32,051 bases of DNA from an uncultured Alphaproteobacteria bacterium (GTDB lineage: Bacteria; Pseudomonadota; Alphaproteobacteria; HIMB59; GCA-002718135): positions 1 through 32,051 of the forward strand of contig CACHBB010000013.1 of the NCBI GenBank assembly GCA_902577945.1, written 5' to 3'. Position numbers and translations under genes: made by a program. Under the pieces are notes generated by a model. That model ran no database searches and had not been told where the DNA came from. It saw only the letters and a program-made list of their open reading frames with translations. Positions 18,836-27,746 of this stretch are shown piece after piece. The first letter of the stretch is position 1. The number at the start of each line of letters is the position of its first letter.

Positions 18836-20095
18836 ATGAAAAATAAAAACCACATTATTAATCTGGGTTGTAGATTGAACATTTATGAAGGTGAAATTAT
18901 TAAAAACCATCTTAAAACAAATAATTTAAATAATGTTACAGTCATAAACTCATGTGCAGTAACTGAAGAAGCTGAGAAAAAAGTTTCTTATGAAATCAGA
19001 AAAGCAAAAAAAAATTTTCCTAATAATAAAATAGTAGTTACAGGATGTGCGGCTCAAATCAATCCATTAAAATATAAAGATTTAAAAGAAGTAGACTCAG
19101 TAATTGGAAACACAGAAAAATTAGAAACTTTAACATGGAAAAATATTGATCAGTCTAAAAATTTTAAAGTAGGAAATATATTAGAAGAAAGTAAAACAGT
19201 ACCTAATTCAATTGAAAAATTTGAAGGAAAATCGAGAGCTTATATTGAAATACAACAAGGTTGTAACCATCGCTGTACTTTTTGTATCATTCCATTTGGC
19301 AGAGGCAATAATAGAAGTGTACCTGCTGGAGAAATAGTAAATAAAATAAAAAAAATTGTTAGCAATGGATATAATGAGGTAGTCTTAACAGGAGTAGATA
19401 TAACTGATTATGGAAAAGATCTTCCGGCAAAACCTACTTTTTCTAACTTAATTAAAAGAATTCTAAAATTAGTTCCTGAATTAAGACAACTGCGTTTGTC
19501 TTCAATTGACTGCGCTGAAATAGACAAAGATTTTTGGGATGTTTTAAAAGATGAAAGATTGATGCCTCATTTTCATATAAGTTTACAGGCTGGAAACAAT
19601 TTAATTTTGAAAAGAATGAAAAGAAGACATTCACGGGAAATGGCAATTAATTTTTGTAAGAAAGTTTTATCTATTAGGAAAAATGCAACATTTGGTGCTG
19701 ATATAATTGCCGGTTTTCCAACAGAGACAGAAAAAATGTTTCAAGATTCAATTAAACTAGTTGATGAGTGTAACTTAACTCATCTTCATATTTTTCCTTA
19801 TTCACCAAGAGAAAACACTCCTGCATCCAGAATGCCTCAAGTAAAAAAAAATATTATAAAAGATAGAGCAAGAAGACTTAGAGAAAAAGGTATGGAAAAA
19901 TTAAAACAACATTTAAAAAAAAATATTGGAAAGAAGGAACAAATTTTAATTGAAAGTAGAAAAGAAAATTTTTCAATTGGAAAAGATCAGCATTTTTTAA
20001 AAGTAAAACTTGAAGAGGAATTTAAAGAGGGGAATATAATTTCCTGTATATACACAGGCGTAGAAAATGATACGTTATTAGCAAGAATAGCATGA
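18836..20095 (+). CDS. mtaB: MtaB-like tRNA methylthiotransferase (radical SAM)
   Basis: A MiaB/MtaB-family enzyme that adds a methylthio group to the modified A37 of tRNA; MtaB acts on t6A. In 419 residues the N-terminal cluster cysteines are C12 (NLGCRLNIYEGE), C40 (NSCAVTEEAEKK) and the one in VTGCAAQ. The radical SAM motif is CNHRCTFC within IQQGCNHRCTFCIIPFGRG. A C-terminal TRAM-like region follows. NLGCRLN and SRSVPAGEI-type wording favour MtaB over MiaB. It overlaps ftsY by 4 bases. Confidence 0.92.
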   Translation: MKNKNHIINLGCRLNIYEGEIIKNHLKTNNLNNVTVINSCAVTEEAEKKVSYEIRKAKKNFPNNKIVVTGCAAQINPLKYKDLKEVDSVIGNTEKLETLTWKNIDQSKNFKVGNILEESKTVPNSIEKFEGKSRAYIEIQQGCNHRCTFCIIPFGRGNNRSVPAGEIVNKIKKIVSNGYNEVVLTGVDITDYGKDLPAKPTFSNLIKRILKLVPELRQLRLSSIDCAEIDKDFWDVLKDERLMPHFHISLQAGNNLILKRMKRRHSREMAINFCKKVLSIRKNATFGADIIAGFPTETEKMFQDSIKLVDECNLTHLHIFPYSPRENTPASRMPQVKKNIIKDRARRLREKGMEKLKQHLKKNIGKKEQILIESRKENFSIGKDQHFLKVKLEEEFKEGNIISCIYTGVENDTLLARIA

Positions 20096-21012
20096 GTTTG
20101 TTCTCAATATTTAAAGATAAGTTAAGTAAAACTTCAAATATACTTTCTTTTAATATTTTAGAAATTTTAAAAAACAAAAAAATAGACGATTTAACTTTAG
20201 AAGAATTAGAGCATGTTCTTATTTCTTCTGATATTAGTTTAGATGTTGTAAATCAACTAATAGATTCTATAAAAAAAATAAAAATTTCACATGATGATGG
20301 AATAAAAAATGTACTAGAAATCTTAGCTCAAAATATAGAAAGTATATTACTTCCAAGAGAACACGTTCTGATAAATGAAAAAGATGATGAAAAAAAAATA
20401 TTAATTTTTGTTGGGGTAAACGGAAGTGGAAAGACGACCACTATTGGCAAAATTGCAAATAATATTTTATCAAATAAAAAAATTTTGATTGCAGCTTGTG
20501 ACACATTTAGGGCAGCAGCTGTTGAGCAGTTGGAAAATTGGGCAAAAAAAAATAATAATGGTTTTATTGCTGGAAAAAGTAATCAAGATCCAGCAAGCGT
20601 AGCGTATCAGGCAACTGAAGAATTTAGAAAAGAAAATTATGATTTTTTACTTATCGATACTGCTGGAAGATTATCAAATAATACTAACCTAATAAATCAA
20701 CTAATTAAATTAAAGAATGTTATCTCAAAAGTTAATTCCTCTTTTAATATTGAAACTGTATTAGTTTTAGATGGAACGAATGGTTCGAACATGATTAAGC
20801 AAGTGGAAATATTTGGAAATGAGCTTAATGTATCAAGTCTTATAATAACTAAATTGGATGGAACAGCAAAAGGTGGAGCATTAATTTCAATTGCAAATAA
20901 ATTTGAAATCCCTATAAGTTATGTTGGCCTTGGAGAAAGTATTGAGGATCTTGTAACCTTTAATTCTCATAACTTTGCTAGGTCAATTTTAAATCTAGAA
21001 GAACAAAAATGA
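20092..21012 (+). CDS. ftsY: Signal recognition particle receptor FtsY
   Basis: The SRP receptor GTPase, partner of Ffh. The 306 residues contain only the NG domain: GVNGSGKTTTIGKIA, DTFRAAAVEQL, DTAGRLSNNTNL and TKLDGTAKGGALISI. The long acidic A domain of the E. coli protein is absent, as in many alphaproteobacteria, so membrane binding probably relies on the N-terminal helix. It overlaps mtaB and yciB by 4 bases each and lies only about 2.3 kb from ffh. Confidence 0.97.
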   Translation: MSLFSIFKDKLSKTSNILSFNILEILKNKKIDDLTLEELEHVLISSDISLDVVNQLIDSIKKIKISHDDGIKNVLEILAQNIESILLPREHVLINEKDDEKKILIFVGVNGSGKTTTIGKIANNILSNKKILIAACDTFRAAAVEQLENWAKKNNNGFIAGKSNQDPASVAYQATEEFRKENYDFLLIDTAGRLSNNTNLINQLIKLKNVISKVNSSFNIETVLVLDGTNGSNMIKQVEIFGNELNVSSLIITKLDGTAKGGALISIANKFEIPISYVGLGESIEDLVTFNSHNFARSILNLEEQK

Positions 21013-21548
21013 AGTCAGTTTATAAATTATTAATTGATATTGGGCCACTTGCAGTATTCTTTATTTTTTATACAAGAAGTGGTCTTCAGGAAGCAATACT
21101 TCCTCTTATGATTGCAACTGTAATTTCAGTAATCATTTCATATATACTTGAGAAAAAAATACCAATTATGCCAACTCTTGGGGCTTCGATTGTATTAATA
21201 TTTGGAGGTCTAACAATTTATTTTGACAATGAAATTTTTATTAAAATGAAACCAACAATAATAAATATGGTCTTCGCATTAATTTTATATGGGGGAGTGA
21301 TTGTTAAAAAACCTCTTTTAAAGTATCTTTTAGGTGCTGCACTTAAACTAGAAGAAGATGGATGGAGAATATTAACTCAAAGGTGGATTGCATTTTTTGT
21401 TGCACTTGCTGTTTTAAATGAAATTGTTTGGAGAACACAAAGTACTGATGTTTGGGTAAATTTTAAAGTTTTTGGTATCTTGCCAATTACGTTTATTTTT
21501 ACGATGACACAATTCCCTTTAATTAAAAAATATCAAATTGAAGATTAA
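21009..21548 (+). CDS. yciB: Inner membrane protein YciB / septation protein A
   Basis: A 179-residue inner-membrane protein of the YciB (IspA/IspZ) family, linked in other bacteria to cell-envelope synthesis and septation. About five membrane helices can be seen. Family segments are the DIGPLAVFFIFY start, KMKPTIINMVFALIL, GWRILTQRWIAFFVALAVLNEIVWR (about 116-140) and WVNFKVFGILPITFIFTM. It ends one base before the stop of the convergent pgk gene. Confidence 0.93.
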   Translation: MKSVYKLLIDIGPLAVFFIFYTRSGLQEAILPLMIATVISVIISYILEKKIPIMPTLGASIVLIFGGLTIYFDNEIFIKMKPTIINMVFALILYGGVIVKKPLLKYLLGAALKLEEDGWRILTQRWIAFFVALAVLNEIVWRTQSTDVWVNFKVFGILPITFIFTMTQFPLIKKYQIED

Positions 21549-21549
21549 A

Positions 21550-22746
21550 TTAAAAATTGTTTTCTCTTAGTGCTATAAATCCTGGTGATTTATTTCCCTC
21601 AAGCCACTCTAAAAATGCACCCCCAGCTGTAGATAAATATTTAAATGCATCATTGGCTTTGGCTTTTTTTATTGCTGCAAGTGTATCTCCACCTCCTGCT
21701 AAAGCATCTAATTGAGACTTACTTGAATAATTTTGTATAATATTTGCAACTGAAATTGTGCTTTTATCAAATGGACTATACTCAAATGCACCTAAAGGCC
21801 CATTCCATAATACTGATTTAGATTTCGATATTTCATCAGAAATTAATTTTGTGCTTTTTTCACCAACATCTAATATCATTTGATCATTTGGAATATTATT
21901 TATTGAATAAACTTCAATATTTTCTCTATCTTCTAGTTTTTTTGAGCAAACAACATCAATTGGTAAGAGTATTTTGCAATTTTTTGTTTCTGCTTTTTTT
22001 TGAATCTGCATTGATAAATCAATAAAGTCATTTTCTACTAAAGAAGATCCAACATTGTAATTGTTAGATAACAAAAATGTATTAGCCATGGCACCACCAA
22101 TTACTATAGAGTCAAAAATTTCAACTAAATTTTCTAAAACTTTAATTTTTGTTGAAACCTTTGAGCCACCTATAATTGCAAGATTGGGTTTGTTTGAATT
22201 TTCTAAAAATTTGTCTAAATTTTCGATTTCTTTTGAAAAACTTAATCCTGCATACGATGGTAAGTAGTTAGTTATTCCTGTTATAGATGCATGATTACGA
22301 TGTGAGGTAGAAAAAGCATCATTAATATAAATATCAAAACTTGAAGATAATAGTTTTGAAAAATTAAGATCGTTTTTTTCTTCTTCAGCATTAAAACGAA
22401 TATTTTCTAATAGACAAATTTCCCCGAAGTTCATTTCTGAAATTTTGTTATCAATTATTTTTTTTTCACATCTATCTAAAAAATGAATTTTTTTTAAATT
22501 TAATATTTTTTTTAATTCTGGGCACAAAAACTCAATAGAATATTTTTTATTTACTTCTCCATTGGGTCTTCCAAAGTGAGTAATTAAGAAAACTTTATTT
22601 TTATTTCTTATAAGTTTATCTAATGTAGGTAAAACAGCATGAATTCTTGAATGATCAGTTATATTATTTTCAAAAACTGGTACGTTTAAATCAACACGTA
22701 CTATTATTTTTTTGTCTACACATTCTAAATTTCTCAATTCTTTCAT
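21550..22746 (-). CDS. pgk: Phosphoglycerate kinase
   Basis: Glycolytic/gluconeogenic kinase interconverting 1,3-bisphosphoglycerate and 3-phosphoglycerate with ADP/ATP. About 398 residues. It has IIVRVDLNVPVF near the N-terminus, ITHFGRPNGE, LLENIRFNAEEEKND, GGSKVSTKIKVLENL, SVLWNGPLGAFE and the nucleotide loop DALAGGGDTLAAIKK. The ATG at 22744-22746 matches the usual family N-terminus. An ATG four codons earlier (22758) is possible but follows a TATATAAA stretch with no ribosome binding site. Confidence 0.95.
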   Translation of the reverse strand: MKELRNLECVDKKIIVRVDLNVPVFENNITDHSRIHAVLPTLDKLIRNKNKVFLITHFGRPNGEVNKKYSIEFLCPELKKILNLKKIHFLDRCEKKIIDNKISEMNFGEICLLENIRFNAEEEKNDLNFSKLLSSSFDIYINDAFSTSHRNHASITGITNYLPSYAGLSFSKEIENLDKFLENSNKPNLAIIGGSKVSTKIKVLENLVEIFDSIVIGGAMANTFLLSNNYNVGSSLVENDFIDLSMQIQKKAETKNCKILLPIDVVCSKKLEDRENIEVYSINNIPNDQMILDVGEKSTKLISDEISKSKSVLWNGPLGAFEYSPFDKSTISVANIIQNYSSKSQLDALAGGGDTLAAIKKAKANDAFKYLSTAGGAFLEWLEGNKSPGFIALRENNF

Positions 22747-22883
22747 TTCTATACACATTTATATAAAAAAAATGCTTGAATTCATTGGTTTTTTTTAAAA
22801 AATTGCAGTTTTATCTTTTTTAATACATATATTTAGTATATTAATTCTACTATATACTACTAGATGTAGTTAAGGAGTTTTTA

Positions 22884-23354
22884 ATGCCTTGGGATGATAG
22901 TAATGTAACAAAATTAAGGGAGCTTTGGGACCAAGGACTTCCTACTGCACAAATTGGAAAGTTGCTCGGATTCACAAAAAATGCTGTTGTTGGAAAAGCA
23001 CACAGAATTGGATTAGAAAGAAGACCATCCCCAATTAGAAGAACTTCTGTCAAACCTGATCGTAAAAAGGCTAGGTCTCCAGTAATGCCTAAACTAAAAT
23101 TTGAAAATGTTTTAGAAAATCCAGAAAATCAAAAAGAAGACCTAAAATTTCAGCCTGCAGTAAAAAACCTACTTAATACTAAGGTTAAAAGAGGTTGTGA
23201 ATGGCCAATGGGACATCCAGATGAATCTGACTTTCATTTTTGCGAGAAAGAGAGATTTGAAGATAAGCCATATTGTTTACAACATTGTGCAGTAGCCTAT
23301 GTGTTGCCAGAAAAAGAAGAGGCAGAAACACAACAAATAAATACTCAAATTTAA
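22884..23354 (+). CDS. gcrA: GcrA-family cell-cycle regulator
   Basis: A transcription factor specific to alphaproteobacteria. In Caulobacter, GcrA works with sigma70 at promoters containing GANTC sites methylated by CcrM. The 156 residues have the N-terminal helix-turn-helix WDDSNVTKLRELWDQGL / TAQIGKLLGFTKNAVVGKAHRIGL (2-44), a Pro/Lys linker, and the C-terminal GCEWPMGHP...FHFCEK...KPYCLQHC region that binds the sigma factor. TAAGGAG stands 7 bases before the ATG, one of the best ribosome binding sites in the window. No GANTC site occurs in its 125-base upstream gap. Confidence 0.95.
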   Translation: MPWDDSNVTKLRELWDQGLPTAQIGKLLGFTKNAVVGKAHRIGLERRPSPIRRTSVKPDRKKARSPVMPKLKFENVLENPENQKEDLKFQPAVKNLLNTKVKRGCEWPMGHPDESDFHFCEKERFEDKPYCLQHCAVAYVLPEKEEAETQQINTQI

Positions 23355-23393
23355 TAATAGAATTTTTTAATTTAACTGATATCTGTTCTTGTT

Positions 23394-24644
23394 ATGAAGA
23401 GTGATGATACATCAGTTTTTACACCTGTATTAATTGCAGGAAGTTTAATATTACTGATAAGTTTTGCAATCAGATCAACTTTTGGTTTATTTCAAATTCC
23501 TATTGCTGAAGAATTTTTATGGGCTAGGTCAGAATTTTCTTTAGCTATAGCTATTCAGAATCTTGCATGGGGTATTGGCACACCTTTGTTTAGTGCTTTT
23601 GCTGAAAAGTATGGTGACAGAAAAGCCATTACAATAGGTTTACTCTTGTATGCACTAGGAGTTTTTGTAAGTAGTACTGCTACATCACCAGAATCTCATC
23701 AATTTCTTAATGTGATAATAGGTTTTGGTATAGCAGGAAGTGGATTTGGTCCTATACTTGCAGTTGTGGGAAGAGCTACAAGTTCTGAAAAACGTTCCCT
23801 TGCACTTGGTATTACTACTGCAGCTGGTTCTGCAGGCCAAGTAATAGGTCCACCCTTTGCAGCTTTACTATTATCAATTATGCCGTGGTCATCAGTTTTT
23901 GAAATATTTGCAATCATAAGTATTTTAACAATATTAATAGTTCCAATTTTAAAAAATGATAATCCAGTTTCTAAAAAAAAATCTGAAGAAAAACTTAGTG
24001 ATGCGCTAAAAGAAGCAGTTATAGATCCAACATATATAATGCTTTTTTTGGGTTTCTTTTCTTGTGGTTTTCAATTAGCTTTTATAACAGCTCATTTCCC
24101 TGCATTTATAATTGAAAATAGTAGTCCGATAACACAAGGAAGTATAATCAGTTTAGTATGCTCATCTGTTGAAGGACTAGGTGCGCTATCGATGGCATTA
24201 ATTGGTTTGTTCAATATTTTTGGTTCAATTTTAGCTGGAGCTTTAGGTAAAAACTATAGAAAAAAATATTTATTGTCTTTGATTTATTTTGGAAGGACAT
24301 TAGCAGCTATAATATTTATTTTAATGCCTATAACACCAATTTCTGTCGCTTTGTTTTCTATTGTTATGGGTGCTTTGTGGCTGGCTACAGTTCCATTAAC
24401 TTCAGGAATAATAGGCTATATTTATGGTTTAAAATATATGGGAACTTTATACGGAATTGTTTTTTTATCTCATCAAATAGGATCATTCGTTGGAGTTTGG
24501 CTAGGAGGCTTATTTTATGATATTTATGGTAGTTATGATATTGTGTGGTGGGTAGGCATTGGTGTAGGAGCTTTTTCAGCTATTATTCATATGCCAATAA
24601 AGGAAAAGCCATTAATAGATAGAAAAATTGCTGTATACACTTAA
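23394..24644 (+). CDS. MFS transporter, organic anion type
   Basis: A 416-residue major facilitator protein with about twelve helices. The first half has GTPLFSAFAEKYGDRKA (A motif near residue 68, with a canonical D-R/K) and IGFGIAGSGFGPILAVVGR. GITTAAGSAGQVIGPPFAALLL is a motif C-like helix 5. The C-terminal half includes GTLYGIVFLSHQIGSFVGVWLGG. The pattern resembles the monocarboxylate/oxalate-formate antiporter branch, but I cannot fix the substrate. It lies 39 bases downstream of gcrA with no obvious promoter of its own. Confidence 0.85.
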   Translation: MKSDDTSVFTPVLIAGSLILLISFAIRSTFGLFQIPIAEEFLWARSEFSLAIAIQNLAWGIGTPLFSAFAEKYGDRKAITIGLLLYALGVFVSSTATSPESHQFLNVIIGFGIAGSGFGPILAVVGRATSSEKRSLALGITTAAGSAGQVIGPPFAALLLSIMPWSSVFEIFAIISILTILIVPILKNDNPVSKKKSEEKLSDALKEAVIDPTYIMLFLGFFSCGFQLAFITAHFPAFIIENSSPITQGSIISLVCSSVEGLGALSMALIGLFNIFGSILAGALGKNYRKKYLLSLIYFGRTLAAIIFILMPITPISVALFSIVMGALWLATVPLTSGIIGYIYGLKYMGTLYGIVFLSHQIGSFVGVWLGGLFYDIYGSYDIVWWVGIGVGAFSAIIHMPIKEKPLIDRKIAVYT

Positions 24645-24688
24645 AATAATAAATATTATTATTAATAAATTTAAAACATAAAATAATT

Positions 24689-24814
24689 ATGAATGAAAAA
24701 AACATCATTAGAAATCTCATATTAGTTATATTTTTTTTGTTAATTATTTATTCCTTACTAAGAGTAGGCGCAGGATTGGATCTTAGTTTTGGCCCTTATT
24801 ACAAAGAAAAATAA
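24689..24814 (+). CDS. Small 41-aa single-helix membrane peptide
   Basis: An ATG at 24689 opens 41 codons ending in TAA at 24812-24814. It has a positively charged start (MNEKNIIRN), one strongly hydrophobic helix (about 10-24, LILVIFFLLIIYSLL), then R-V-G-A-G-L-D-L-S-F-G-P-Y-Y and a charged KEK end. The gene fills most of the 184-base gap between the MFS gene and the TPR gene. The non-random second half with its Gly/Tyr-rich motif argues for a real protein. Function unknown. Confidence 0.6.
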   Translation: MNEKNIIRNLILVIFFLLIIYSLLRVGAGLDLSFGPYYKEK

Positions 24815-24828
24815 TATTAAATTAAATT

Positions 24829-26082
24829 TTAATTAATTTTTTGATCAAATTTTATTCTATTTAATAATGTGTCGTTAACTTTGTTAATTATGTAACTTGA
24901 GTTTTTTGGGTTTGCATCAATTATTTTATAAGACGAATCACCTATTTGTTTTGCATAAAACAACCAATTTTTTATTATTAATACATCTTTAAGATTGATG
25001 CCTGTTAGAGACTCTAGATTAGAATAAATTTTTTGTTTTCTTTTAGAAATACTTTCATCAATAATTTTTTCTTTTTCTTTCCATTTTGCATCATATTTCA
25101 TAAATTTTGAACTTGATGAATCTGTCTCCTTATAATTGGGAAATTTTTCTGCAAATTCTGAACATCCTCTTTTAATAAATCTTGGTGTTTTTTTTCCAAT
25201 AGTACAATCTATTATAGGATTAATAATTGAAAGTACGTCTTTAGCTTCTTTAATACCTAAACAATATATAAATCCTTTATAAGCACCATCTATGTTTGGT
25301 CTTAATTCAATCATACACTTTCTTGTAAGATTTTTGGGCAATTTAAGAGTATCAAACAAAAAATATAGTTTGATTAAATCAACAACAGTATTGGGAAGAA
25401 TTTGCACTTTGTAACATGTAAAACAATACTCAGGAATAACATTATAGGTATTGAAAACTTCAAAATGTCTATTACAATTATTATATTTAACTACTCCATC
25501 TCTATGTGCTTGCGAAGCTTCTAGCTCTGTATCTATATTTTCTTTTGAAAAAACTTCTTCTATTTTTGCATAAAGATCTTTTATAAAATCATCTGATATT
25601 TTTTTATTTAAATCAATATTATATTTTATTTTTTGAAGTTCCTGGTTTAACTTTATAATTGGATTATTTGATTTATTAATTGGATTTTCAAATGTTAGGT
25701 ATGTAAGTAAATCCATTTTTTCTTTCTTAATTCTTAAATAATTAGTACTTGCACTTTTAAAATTTGGATTGATATTGGTACTTTTTTTGAAACTTAATAG
25801 AGCTGCTTCAATTTCAAGACGTTGCCATTGAATTATTCCTAAATGGTAATGAGCAAGATAATGATTATCGTCTATCTCAATTGTTTTTTTTAAATTGACA
25901 GCAGCTTCAGAAATTTTTTTTCTTTTAATTAAATAAACACTTAAAATAAAGTTAAGTTTACTATTATTGCTGTGTTCTGATTGTAATTTCTTTAAGTGAT
26001 TAATAATTTTATCTATTACCAAATCGTCGCCAATAGAATTTACTTTTTTTTCATACTCATTTATTAAAGAATTAATATCCAT
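24829..26082 (-). CDS. TPR protein with uncharacterised Cys-rich C-terminal domain
   Basis: A 417-residue soluble protein. Residues about 38-115 are TPR helices, for example AVNLKKTIEIDDNHYLAHYHLG and AALLSFKKSTNINPNF. Residues about 190-330 form a second domain with repeated cysteines (NNCNRHF, CFTCYKVQI, RKCMIELRP, IYCLG, DCTIG, GCSEF) and conserved-looking aromatic residues, which suggests metal binding or disulfides. No signal peptide or membrane helix. I do not recognise this second domain and assign no function. It is convergent with the small membrane-peptide gene and divergent from the SDR gene. Confidence 0.75.
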   Translation of the reverse strand: MDINSLINEYEKKVNSIGDDLVIDKIINHLKKLQSEHSNNSKLNFILSVYLIKRKKISEAAVNLKKTIEIDDNHYLAHYHLGIIQWQRLEIEAALLSFKKSTNINPNFKSASTNYLRIKKEKMDLLTYLTFENPINKSNNPIIKLNQELQKIKYNIDLNKKISDDFIKDLYAKIEEVFSKENIDTELEASQAHRDGVVKYNNCNRHFEVFNTYNVIPEYCFTCYKVQILPNTVVDLIKLYFLFDTLKLPKNLTRKCMIELRPNIDGAYKGFIYCLGIKEAKDVLSIINPIIDCTIGKKTPRFIKRGCSEFAEKFPNYKETDSSSSKFMKYDAKWKEKEKIIDESISKRKQKIYSNLESLTGINLKDVLIIKNWLFYAKQIGDSSYKIIDANPKNSSYIINKVNDTLLNRIKFDQKIN

Positions 26083-26182
26083 TTTCTGTATATTGTTTTT
26101 TATAAAATATTTAAATTATCTTATCAAAAAGATATGTAATCTAAACTTATAAAATATATTTCGTTAATAATAATATTAATAT

Positions 26183-26212
26183 TTGACATTCTTTAAAAAT
26201 ATTTTGTATGTA
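26183..26212 (+). promoter_or_regulatory. Candidate promoter of the SDR-panB pair
   Basis: A perfect -35 hexamer TTGACA at 26183-26188, then 18 bases, then a weak -10 candidate TATGTA at 26207-26212, 44 bases before the SDR start codon. It lies in the 173-base gap between the divergent TPR and SDR genes, which is otherwise featureless AT-rich DNA. Confidence 0.35.
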
Positions 26213-26255
26213 TAAGTAAAATAAATATAACTATTTAATTATAAATACAAAAACA

Positions 26256-26954
26256 ATGGATAAAGTTGCCGTATTAATAGCTGCGGGTTCAGGAATGGGA
26301 GCAAATGCAGCAAAAAAACTTTCTAAAGATGGTTTTAAGATTGCAGTAATGTCATCATCAGATAAAGCCATAAAATTAAGTAATAGTTTAAATGGAATTG
26401 GCTTTGTTGGTTCCAACCAAAATATAAAAGATATAAAGAAATTTATTAATTCAGTTCTAAAGAAATGGGGTAGAATTGATGTTTTAGTAAATAGTGCTGG
26501 TCATGGTCCAAAAGGAGAAATTTTAGAAATAACTGATGAAAATTGGTTTAAAGGCATGGAGATATATTTTCTTAATGTCGTAAGAGCAATAAGATTTGTT
26601 ACGCCAATAATGAAAAAACAAAAAAATGGATCAATTATAAATATTTCTACTTATGCAGTATTTGAGCCAGAAAAGAGTTTTCCTACCTCTGGTATAATGC
26701 GTGCTGCAATGTCTTCTTTTATTAAAATTTATTCAAATGAATATGCAAAATATAATATCAGAATAAATAATATTCTACCTGGATTCATAAATAGTCTAAG
26801 CACAAAAAAAGAATTTCAAAAAAGAATACCTCTAAAAAGAATAGGCAGGGTTGAAGAGATTTCATCTGTTGTAAGTTTATTAGCTTCTAAAGATGGCTCA
26901 TATATTACTGGACAGAATATACGGGTAGACGGTGGAATTACAAAATCGGTATAA
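26256..26954 (+). CDS. SDR-family oxidoreductase lacking the usual Tyr-Lys pair
   Basis: A 232-residue Rossmann-fold protein of the short-chain dehydrogenase/reductase family. The glycine-rich loop is AAGSGMGANAA (9-19), the NNAG motif is NSAGHGP (79-85), and catalytic Ser131 is in INISTY. Where YxxxK is expected, the sequence is PTSGIMRAAM, with Ser145 and Arg149 in the Tyr and Lys positions. I recall an SDR subgroup in other alphaproteobacteria with the same (S/T)xxxR arrangement. C-terminal NNILPGFIN and YITGQNIRVDGG are normal. It abuts panB with no spacer, so a pantothenate-related role, such as ketopantoate reduction, is only a guess. Confidence 0.82.
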   Translation: MDKVAVLIAAGSGMGANAAKKLSKDGFKIAVMSSSDKAIKLSNSLNGIGFVGSNQNIKDIKKFINSVLKKWGRIDVLVNSAGHGPKGEILEITDENWFKGMEIYFLNVVRAIRFVTPIMKKQKNGSIINISTYAVFEPEKSFPTSGIMRAAMSSFIKIYSNEYAKYNIRINNILPGFINSLSTKKEFQKRIPLKRIGRVEEISSVVSLLASKDGSYITGQNIRVDGGITKSV

Positions 26955-27746
26955 ATGAAAAAAAAATATAAATTATTATTAAATACAAAATTTACTAAAA
27001 AGATATCAAGTTTAGCTATCTATTCTCCAGCAGTTGCTGAAATCGTGGATGGAAATGTTGATATCATTTTAGTTGGGGATTCTCTTGGAACAACATTATA
27101 TGGTATGAGAAATACGCAAAGTGTATCATTAAGTATGATGAAAGCTCATGGTAAGGCTGTAATTAAAAATATAAAAAAAAGTTTTACCATGATAGACATG
27201 CCTTACAACACATATAAAAATAAAAACCAGGCTTTAAGAAATGCACAGGATTTATTAAGGTATACAAAAGCTAAAATGATAAAGTTAGAAATTAATGAAA
27301 AGAAATTGGAAATAGTTAAACACTTATCAAAAAATAATATAAATGTTGTTGCTCACTTAGGAGTTACACCTCAAGATTACAAAGATTTTTCAAAAATTAA
27401 AATTAAAGGCAAAAATCAAAATGAAATAAATATTTTAAAAAACCTTGCAGTAAATTGTGAGATAAGCGGAGCTAAAGCTATTTTATTAGAATGTATTACA
27501 GAAAAAGCAGCAAAGAAAATAACCTCAACAGTATCAATTCCAAGTATTGGAATTGGAGCGTCAAAAAATTGTGATGGTCAAATTTTAGTTTTTGATGATC
27601 TGATAAATTTAAAAATTGGAAAAAAGAAACCTAAATTTGTAAAAAAGTTTTTAGATTTTGAAAAATTATTAAAAAATGCAGTAAAAAAGTTTTCACAAGA
27701 GGTTAGAGAAAAAAAATTTCCTAGTAAAAAATATAGTTATCACTAA
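26955..27746 (+). CDS. panB: 3-Methyl-2-oxobutanoate hydroxymethyltransferase, divergent
   Basis: First committed step of pantothenate/coenzyme A synthesis, forming ketopantoate with methylene-tetrahydrofolate. Within 263 residues the metal and substrate landmarks remain: VDIILVGDSLGTTLYGM, the DMPYNTY aspartate, IKLEI (the usual KLEGG, with the Gly pair lost), VVAHLGVTPQ, ILLECITEKAAKKIT (catalytic Glu region) and SIGIGASKNCDGQILVFDD. The usual TAYDYPSA near the N-terminus is replaced by SLAIYSPAVAE. It is divergent but probably functional. The stop overlaps the carbonic anhydrase stop in CTAA. Confidence 0.88.
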   Translation: MKKKYKLLLNTKFTKKISSLAIYSPAVAEIVDGNVDIILVGDSLGTTLYGMRNTQSVSLSMMKAHGKAVIKNIKKSFTMIDMPYNTYKNKNQALRNAQDLLRYTKAKMIKLEINEKKLEIVKHLSKNNINVVAHLGVTPQDYKDFSKIKIKGKNQNEINILKNLAVNCEISGAKAILLECITEKAAKKITSTVSIPSIGIGASKNCDGQILVFDDLINLKIGKKKPKFVKKFLDFEKLLKNAVKKFSQEVREKKFPSKKYSYH

